A stretch of DNA of 11,208 nucleotides from CAYGWP01 sp964353455 (GTDB lineage Bacteria > Planctomycetota > Phycisphaerae > FEN-1346), in assembly GCA_964353455.1 (NCBI GenBank), contig CAYGWP010000201.1, forward strand, positions 1 through 11,208. Reading direction: 5' to 3'. Below, piece by piece: positions 6,311 to 11,208 of the stretch (position 1 is its first letter; each line of letters starts with the position of its first letter). The notes below the pieces were generated by a model. The model did not search any database, was not told where the DNA came from, and was given only the letters and a program-made list of their open reading frames with translations. The translations under genes and the position numbers were made by a program.

Positions 6311-7321
6311 ATGGCGGACAATGTTGCCGGAAAACGCAGGCGCATCCTCAGCGGCATGAGGCCCACCGGCCGCCTGCACCTGGGGAACCTCGTCGGGGCG
6401 CTCTGGAACTGGCGGATGCTCCAGGACGATTACGAGTGCTTCTTCATGATCGCCGATTACCACGCCCTGATGAGCGAGTACGAGAGCCCCGCCGGCATAG
6501 CCGCCGACAGCCGCGAGGTCCTCATCGACTTCATCTCCTGCGGCCTGGACCCCTCGCGCAGCGTCATCTTCCGCCAGAGCGAGGTGCCGGAGCACGCCGA
6601 ACTCCACCTCATCCTCTCCTGCTACACACCCATCTCGTGGCTCGAGCGGAACCCGACCTACAAGGAACAGATGCAGCAACTGACCTCCAGGGATATCCAT
6701 AACTATGCATTCCTCGGATACCCCGTCCTCCAGGCCGCCGACATCGTGATCTACAAGGCCAACCTGGTGCCGGTGGGCGAAGACCAGTTGCCGCACCTGG
6801 AACTTACGCGCGAGGTCGTCCGGCGCTTCAACTCCCTGCTGGGCCGCGAGGTCCTCGTCGAGCCGCAGGCCAAACTTACGGCCAGCCCGCGGCTATTGGG
6901 TACCGACCGCCGCAAGATGTCCAAAAGTTACGGCAACCAGATCGACGTGGCCGACCCGCCCGACGTGGTCCGCAAGAAGGTCATGTCGATGATAACCGAC
7001 CCGCTGCGCATCCGTCTGGCCGACCCCGGCCACCCGGACGACTGCAACGTCTGCCAGTACTACAAGGTCTTCTGCCCGACCGACTACGACGATGTGGCCG
7101 ACAAGTGCCGCAACTCAAAGTGGGGATGCACCGACTGCAAGCGCCGCCTGGGCGAGGTCCTCGTTACGTTCCTCTCCGAACCGCGCGAGAAGCGCGCCGA
7201 CCTCGAGGCCCACCCCGAGCGCCTCTGCGAAATCCTCGCCGACGGGGCACGCAAGGCCCAGGCGGCGGCACGCGCGACGCTCGATGAAGTCAAAGCCCTC
7301 ACGGGCCTCGGCAAACTCTAG
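6311..7321 (+). CDS. trpS: Tryptophanyl-tRNA synthetase, probable iron-sulfur type
   Basis: This class I aminoacyl-tRNA synthetase charges tRNA-Trp with tryptophan in the cytoplasm. It has 336 residues, normal for bacterial TrpRS. The HIGH-type motif is in GMRPTGRLHLGNLVGAL (HLGN at 23-26), and the KMSKS loop is perfect at 202-206 (TDRRKMSKSYGN). The tryptophan-pocket region YPVLQAADI is at 137-145, followed by VPVGEDQLPH. Cysteines C245, C266, C273 and C276 are spaced C-x20-C-x6-C-x2-C. This closely resembles the C-x22-C-x6-C-x2-C set that holds a [4Fe-4S] cluster in the Thermotoga maritima enzyme; C248 and C255 are further cysteines. ATG at 6311 follows AGGAA (6299-6303) by 7 bases and starts 2 bases after the protease stop, so the two are probably co-translated. 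The frame is open further upstream, but that part lies in the protease gene. Confidence 0.97.
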   Translation: MADNVAGKRRRILSGMRPTGRLHLGNLVGALWNWRMLQDDYECFFMIADYHALMSEYESPAGIAADSREVLIDFISCGLDPSRSVIFRQSEVPEHAELHLILSCYTPISWLERNPTYKEQMQQLTSRDIHNYAFLGYPVLQAADIVIYKANLVPVGEDQLPHLELTREVVRRFNSLLGREVLVEPQAKLTASPRLLGTDRRKMSKSYGNQIDVADPPDVVRKKVMSMITDPLRIRLADPGHPDDCNVCQYYKVFCPTDYDDVADKCRNSKWGCTDCKRRLGEVLVTFLSEPREKRADLEAHPERLCEILADGARKAQAAARATLDEVKALTGLGKL

Positions 7322-7335
7322 GCGGTCACCAATCA

Positions 7336-8502
7336 ATGTCATACAAGGTCGATCTCGACATCTACAGCGGCCCCATGGACCTCCTCCTGTACCTCATCCG
7401 CCGCGAGGAGGTCGATATCCGCGAGGTCTCCATCGCCTGCATCGCCGACCAGTACATCGCGTACCTCGACATGCTGAAGTCGCTCGACATCGAACTGGCC
7501 GGCGACTTCGTCGTCATGGCCGCAACCCTGCTCGAAATGAAGAGCCGCGCCCTCCTCCCCCGCGCCCCCCAGCCCGAAGAGGGCGAGGAGGAGATGGACC
7601 TGGAGGACCCGCGCGAGACGCTCATCCGCCAACTCATCGAGTACCGGCGCTTTAATGATGCCGCCCTGATGCTCGGCGACCGCGGCCGCGAGATGGCCCG
7701 CAGGTTCCCGCGACAGGTCGATGAGGCGCTGCTGCGCAGCATAGGCGATGAGTCGGCCGAGGACGGCCCGCCCCCCGACTTCCTAAAGGGCGTCGAGGTC
7801 TGGGACCTCATCAGCGCATTCACGGCCTGCATCCGGACCCTCGGCTACTCGCAGCCGCGCGAAGTCATTTACGACGACACCCCCGTCGAGGAGGCCGAAA
7901 GGCAACTGCTGGCCCGAATCGAGGTCGAAAAGTCGATCCTCTTCTCGCAACTCTTCAGCCAGGGCCGGTCACTAAGTTATCTGATTACGATGTTCCTTGC
8001 GGTCCTGGAACTCGTGCGCCAGCGCCGCATCGCCGCCGAGCAGGCCGCGGACTTCAAGGACGTCCGCCTCATCCTCCGCGACCCGGCCGCCGAGACGGTC
8101 GTCCAGCAGACGCCGCGCGGGGCCGATGAATCCCTCGATGCGCTCCAGCGAAAGGCCCCGCGCCGCCCAAGCGCTCACCAACTCCAGAACCTCCGCGGAA
8201 TGATGGATGAGCCCGACATCGAGAAAACCGAGTTCGACGAAATCCTCGAGTCCATTAGGATTCCCGAGGTCGAGGCGTTCCGCCCCATCTACTCCGAGAA
8301 TGAGATCATGGGCCGCAAGGGACCCGATGGCGGCGCCGAGCAGCCCGCGCCGGAGTCGGCCGAGGCGCCGCTGCCTGAGCCGCCGCCGCAGACCGGGGAA
8401 GAGCCCGGCCCGCCGCCGGACTCCGCGCCGACCGATGCGGGCGAATCGGCGCCGCCCGATGCCCGCCCGGCCGACGCTCCGCCCGAAACGGGCCTCGACT
8501 AG
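7336..8502 (+). CDS. scpA: Segregation and condensation protein A (kleisin) with long C-terminal tail
   Basis: This is the kleisin subunit that bridges SMC heads in the bacterial condensin complex for chromosome compaction and segregation. It has 388 residues, against about 240-270 for most ScpA. The N-terminal SMC-neck-binding helical domain begins with VDLDIYSGPMDLLLYLIRRE (5-24) and continues through SLDIELAGDFVVMAATLLEMKSR, which is typical. The C-terminal winged-helix part is about 195-250 (SLSYLITMFLAVLELVRQRR). Beyond about 255 comes an extra 130-residue tail with an acidic helical segment (about 290-325), then a low-complexity Pro/Ala/Glu stretch to the end. The start ATG follows trpS by 14 bases with only a weak AGGCGG (7320-7325). 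scpB, often next in other genomes, is not here; a promoter and a ribonucleotide reductase follow. Function from the N-terminal domain is secure. Confidence 0.94.
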   Translation: MSYKVDLDIYSGPMDLLLYLIRREEVDIREVSIACIADQYIAYLDMLKSLDIELAGDFVVMAATLLEMKSRALLPRAPQPEEGEEEMDLEDPRETLIRQLIEYRRFNDAALMLGDRGREMARRFPRQVDEALLRSIGDESAEDGPPPDFLKGVEVWDLISAFTACIRTLGYSQPREVIYDDTPVEEAERQLLARIEVEKSILFSQLFSQGRSLSYLITMFLAVLELVRQRRIAAEQAADFKDVRLILRDPAAETVVQQTPRGADESLDALQRKAPRRPSAHQLQNLRGMMDEPDIEKTEFDEILESIRIPEVEAFRPIYSENEIMGRKGPDGGAEQPAPESAEAPLPEPPPQTGEEPGPPPDSAPTDAGESAPPDARPADAPPETGLD

Positions 8503-8527
8503 CGCCGCATCAGGCATCGCCGGGCGG

Positions 8528-8557
8528 TTGGCGCAAATACATCACCCCTCGTATAAT
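8528..8557 (+). promoter_or_regulatory. Promoter of the class II ribonucleotide reductase gene
   Basis: TTGGCG at 8528-8533 (4 of 6) and a perfect TATAAT at 8552-8557 are separated by 18 bases. Transcription would begin near 8564, leaving about 30 bases before the GTG start. That leader is too short for a cobalamin riboswitch. I see no convincing NrdR box in the 91 bases between scpA and this gene. Confidence 0.7.
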
Positions 8558-8593
8558 GCCGAAAGATAAGGGCAACAGGTTGGGGGTAAAGTT

Positions 8594-10396
8594 GTGAGCA
8601 TACCGATTATTCAGGCCGAGACGCCCGCCAGAATGGACCTGACGGAGAACGCCCGCGTGGTCCTGGCGCGGCGGTATCTGAAGAAGGATGAGCGAGGAGA
8701 GCCGACGGAGTCGCCCGAGGACATGTTCCGGCGTGTTGCGGCCAACGTCGCGCAGGCGGAACTAGAGTGGGGCACGGCGAGCGACGCCCACGCCGCCGAG
8801 GAACAGTTCTTCGGGCTGATGGCCCGCCTTGAGTTCCTCCCGAACTCGCCCACGCTGATGAATGCCGGCCGGCGCCTCCAGCAACTTGCCGCCTGCTTCG
8901 TGCTGCCGGTGCCCGACGACATCGAGAAGATTTTCGACGCCATCAAGTACGCCGCCATCATCCACAAGTCGGGGGGCGGGACGGGCTTCTCGTTCAGCCG
9001 CATCAGGCCCGGCGGGGACCTCGTGGAATCCTCGAGCGGCCGCGCATCGGGGCCCATCAGTTTTATGAAGGTATTTAACTATGCGACCGGGGCGATAAGC
9101 CAGGGCGGGTTCCGCCGCGGGGCCAACATGGGCGTCCTACGGTGCGACCATCCGGACGTGGAACGCTTCGCCCGCGCCAAGGCCGTCGAGGGGGAACTCG
9201 AAAACTTCAACATCTCCATCGCCTGCACGGGCGCGTTCATGGAGGCGGTGGCCGCAGGCCGCCCCTTCGACCTCATCAACCCGCACACCGGCCGCGTGGC
9301 GCTCCGCGTCCCCGCCCCCAGGATATGGGAAACCATGACCGTCCAGGCGCACGCCGGCGGCGACCCGGGCGCCATCTTCCTCGACCGCATCAACGCCGAC
9401 AACCCCACCCCGCGCCTCGGGGCCATCGAGTGCACCAACCCCTGCGGCGAGCAGCCGCTACTTCCGTACGAGGCCTGCAACCTCGGTTCCATCAACCTCA
9501 ATAAAGTCGTCCGCGGCGGCGGAATTGACTGGGATCGCCTGCGGGCCGTCGTCCGCCTCGCCGTCCGGTTCCTCGACGACTGCATCGAGCAGAGCCATTA
9601 CCCGCTGCCCCAGATCACCGAGGTCGTCCACGGCAACCGCAAGATCGGCCTCGGCGTGATGGGATTCGCGGACCTCCTGGTTCGCCTGGGCGTCGCGTAC
9701 GGGTCGCAGAAGGCTCTCGACGCGGCGCACGAGGTCATGGGGTTCATCCGGGCCGAGGCCGACCGCGCAAGCGCCGACCTGGCGCAGGAGCGCGGCCCGT
9801 TCCCGAACATCGAGGGCAGCATATACGACCGGCCCGACTCGCCCGCCTACCGCAACGCCTGCCGCACGACCGTCGCCCCGACCGGCACGCTTTCGATCCT
9901 TGCGGCATGCTCGTCGGGCATCGAGCCGCTCTTCGCCCTGGCGATGGAGCGGCACGTGCTGGAAGGCGCGCGCCTGTTCGAGGTCAATCCGCTCTTTGAG
10001 CGGGCGGCCCGCGAGCGCGGCTTCTGGTCGCCCGAACTCCTGGACCGGGTCGCCGCCGCCCCATCGCTCGCGGACGTGAAGGGCATTCCGGCCGAGGCCG
10101 CACTCCTCTTCGTCACCGCGCACGAGGTTGACCCGAAGTGGCACGTGGAGGTCCAGGCGGCGTTCCAGAAGCATGTAGATAACGCCGTCTCGAAAACGGT
10201 GAACCTGCCGAACGAGGCCCGGCCCGAGGACGTGGCCAATATCTATCGGATGGCATACGAGACCGGCTGCAAGGGCATTACCGTGTTCCGCGACCGCAGC
10301 CGCGCCAGGCAGGTCCTCGTCCGCTCCGCCGAACCGAAGGACCTCGAGACCCCGCCCGGCGCGTGCAACCGGGCCGAGTCATGCGCGCGGTTCTGA
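8594..10396 (+). CDS. nrdJ: Adenosylcobalamin-dependent (class II) ribonucleoside-diphosphate reductase
   Basis: This enzyme reduces ribonucleotides to deoxyribonucleotides for DNA synthesis, using a thiyl radical generated from adenosylcobalamin; it is oxygen-independent. It has 600 residues, at the short end for NrdJ. Active-site residues are in place: the redox cysteine C101 (AACFVLPV), N282-C284-E286 in CTNPCGEQ with the radical cysteine C284, and the partner C295 in EACNLGSINL. The 11-residue distance between C284 and C295 equals that in the Thermotoga enzyme. Loops NSPTLMNAG (84-92), SGGGTGFSFSRIRP (126-139) and APTGTLSILAACSSGIEP (428-445) are also conserved. No N-terminal ATP-cone is seen. 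The C-terminus ends soon after GITVFRDRSR, with only C591 and C597 as candidate shuttle thiols and no CxxC zinc-like tail. GTG 8594 is chosen for the upstream GGGGGT (8582-8587); ATG at 8633 is an alternative without a ribosome binding site. Confidence 0.96.
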   Translation: MSIPIIQAETPARMDLTENARVVLARRYLKKDERGEPTESPEDMFRRVAANVAQAELEWGTASDAHAAEEQFFGLMARLEFLPNSPTLMNAGRRLQQLAACFVLPVPDDIEKIFDAIKYAAIIHKSGGGTGFSFSRIRPGGDLVESSSGRASGPISFMKVFNYATGAISQGGFRRGANMGVLRCDHPDVERFARAKAVEGELENFNISIACTGAFMEAVAAGRPFDLINPHTGRVALRVPAPRIWETMTVQAHAGGDPGAIFLDRINADNPTPRLGAIECTNPCGEQPLLPYEACNLGSINLNKVVRGGGIDWDRLRAVVRLAVRFLDDCIEQSHYPLPQITEVVHGNRKIGLGVMGFADLLVRLGVAYGSQKALDAAHEVMGFIRAEADRASADLAQERGPFPNIEGSIYDRPDSPAYRNACRTTVAPTGTLSILAACSSGIEPLFALAMERHVLEGARLFEVNPLFERAARERGFWSPELLDRVAAAPSLADVKGIPAEAALLFVTAHEVDPKWHVEVQAAFQKHVDNAVSKTVNLPNEARPEDVANIYRMAYETGCKGITVFRDRSRARQVLVRSAEPKDLETPPGACNRAESCARF

Positions 10397-10416
10397 CAAC
10401 GGCTCTTGGGTCAACC

Positions 10417-11175
10417 GTGGATGATCTTTCTTTTCAGACGACAATACTTCTGACCATCGTGGCCGCGGCCGCAGGCTTCGTCGATGCCATCGCCGGCGGA
10501 GGCGGGCTGCTCACGCTGCCGGCGCTCCTGCTCGCCGGGCTGCCGCCGCACCTCGCGATGGGCACGAACAAGGGCCAGAGCGTCTTCGGGTCCGGCACGG
10601 CACTCATCCGTTACGCCCACTCGCCGCTGCTGGACCGGACGAGGGTCATCGAGGGCTTCCCTGCGGCCCTCGTGGCCGGAGCGATCGGCACGCTGATGGT
10701 CATGCAGGTGCCGCCGAAGGCCCTGAGCGTGGTCGTGATGGTCCTCCTGATAGCGGTCGCCGTGTTTATGATTGTGCGGAAACCCGCGCCGGGCGGCCAG
10801 GGGCACATCCGCCGCGCGTGGTGGGTTGCGGCCATTGTGGCGGCGCTCATTGCGGGTTACGACGGGTTCTTCGGACCCGGCACGGGCACGTTCCTCATAA
10901 TAGCGTACGTGGCCCTGTGGCACGACCCGCTGGATGCGGCAAGCGCGAACGCGAAGGTCGTCAACTTCGGGAGCAACCTCTCATCGGTCATCGTGTTCGG
11001 GTTGGGGGGCTTGGTCGCATGGAAGGTGGCCGTGCCGATGGCGGTCGCCCAGATCATCGGCGGCTACGCCGGGGCGCATCTGACGGTCCGCCGCGGCCAG
11101 GGCCTCGTCCGCTGGCTTGTGGTCGCCGTCAGCCTGGCCCTCGTGATCCGCCTCGCGTGGCAGGTGCTGGAATAG
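10417..11175 (+). CDS. TSUP family membrane protein, YfcA-like (sulfite exporter TauE/SafE type)
   Basis: This is a predicted small-anion or sulfur-compound transporter in the cytoplasmic membrane, 252 residues from GTG 10417. The first helix runs into AGFVDAIAGGGGLLTLPAL, the TSUP family signature, and the second repeat begins AGYDGFFGPGTGTFL. Both closely match the internal two-fold pattern of E. coli YfcA. NAKVVNFGSNLSSVIVF and the C-terminal RRGQGLVRWLV also fit that subgroup. About seven or eight membrane helices are visible. The start is uncertain: GTG 10417 lies 20 bases after the nrdJ stop with a weak TTGGG before it. ATG 10381 and GTG 10363 are in-frame alternatives overlapping nrdJ by 16 and 34 bases. 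The codons 10381-10416 (ACA, GCT, CTT, TCA) are unlike the rest of the gene, which favours the later start. The substrate is unknown; no sulfur genes are adjacent. Confidence 0.9.
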   Translation: MDDLSFQTTILLTIVAAAAGFVDAIAGGGGLLTLPALLLAGLPPHLAMGTNKGQSVFGSGTALIRYAHSPLLDRTRVIEGFPAALVAGAIGTLMVMQVPPKALSVVVMVLLIAVAVFMIVRKPAPGGQGHIRRAWWVAAIVAALIAGYDGFFGPGTGTFLIIAYVALWHDPLDAASANAKVVNFGSNLSSVIVFGLGGLVAWKVAVPMAVAQIIGGYAGAHLTVRRGQGLVRWLVVAVSLALVIRLAWQVLE

Positions 11176-11208
11176 GAAGAAGGCTGTTGCCGAAATGTAG
11201 GGTGGTCG

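Noticed and set aside
8503..8533. Possible terminator after scpA (GCGCC ... GGCGC)
   Set aside because: Only five base pairs at long distance with no T-run; it overlaps the nrdJ promoter and is too weak to call.
8503..8593. Cobalamin riboswitch or NrdR box before nrdJ
   Set aside because: The leader from the predicted start is about 30 bases, too short for the riboswitch, and no paired NrdR-like 16-base palindromes are visible.

Overview
The window is GC-rich bacterial chromosome, clearly above 60% G+C by eye, fully packed with housekeeping and transport genes. There is no CRISPR array, integrase, insertion sequence, tRNA or rRNA. The best taxonomic guess is a Planctomycetota-like bacterium. 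This is an inference from three things: a HEAT-like segment with a TG-x-D ... W-x-x-WW signature inside a permease, enlarged Opp-type permeases, and a site-2 protease / trpS / scpA cluster. That cluster also occurs in other phyla, so the assignment is tentative.

Left half, minus strand (1-5414): a tightly coupled operon transcribed towards position 1. It runs dapF (diaminopimelate epimerase), a family 5 peptide-type solute-binding protein, an OppB/DppB-like permease, an OppC/DppC-like permease, and the start of an OppD/DppD-like ATPase cut by the window edge. Genes overlap by 4, 4 and 8 bases, then a 17-base gap precedes a GTG start with a perfect AGGAGG. A lysine/peptidoglycan enzyme is thus translationally linked to a complete peptide importer. 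Both permeases are larger than usual. The OppB-like one carries a HEAT-like block in its first extracytoplasmic loop; the OppC-like one carries two extra membrane helices. The binding-protein signal peptide is interrupted by a 44-base imperfect palindrome that looks like an extragenic repeat captured in the reading frame.

Centre (5415-5588): a divergent promoter region. TATAAT on the minus strand drives the dapF-opp operon, and TTGACT-17-TAGAGT on the plus strand drives the right half. A dyad AGTCAA-ACA-TTGACT sits on the plus-strand -35 box.

Right half, plus strand: a small M50 site-2 protease (5589-6308), a tryptophanyl-tRNA synthetase carrying a likely iron-sulfur cysteine set (6311-7321), and ScpA with a long acidic/proline tail (7336-8502). 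After a good promoter (8528-8557) come an adenosylcobalamin-dependent class II ribonucleotide reductase (8594-10396) and a YfcA-like TSUP membrane protein (10417-11175).

No wholly new system stands out. The most interesting points are the dapF-peptide importer coupling, the domain insertions in the permeases, and the palindrome inside the signal peptide.
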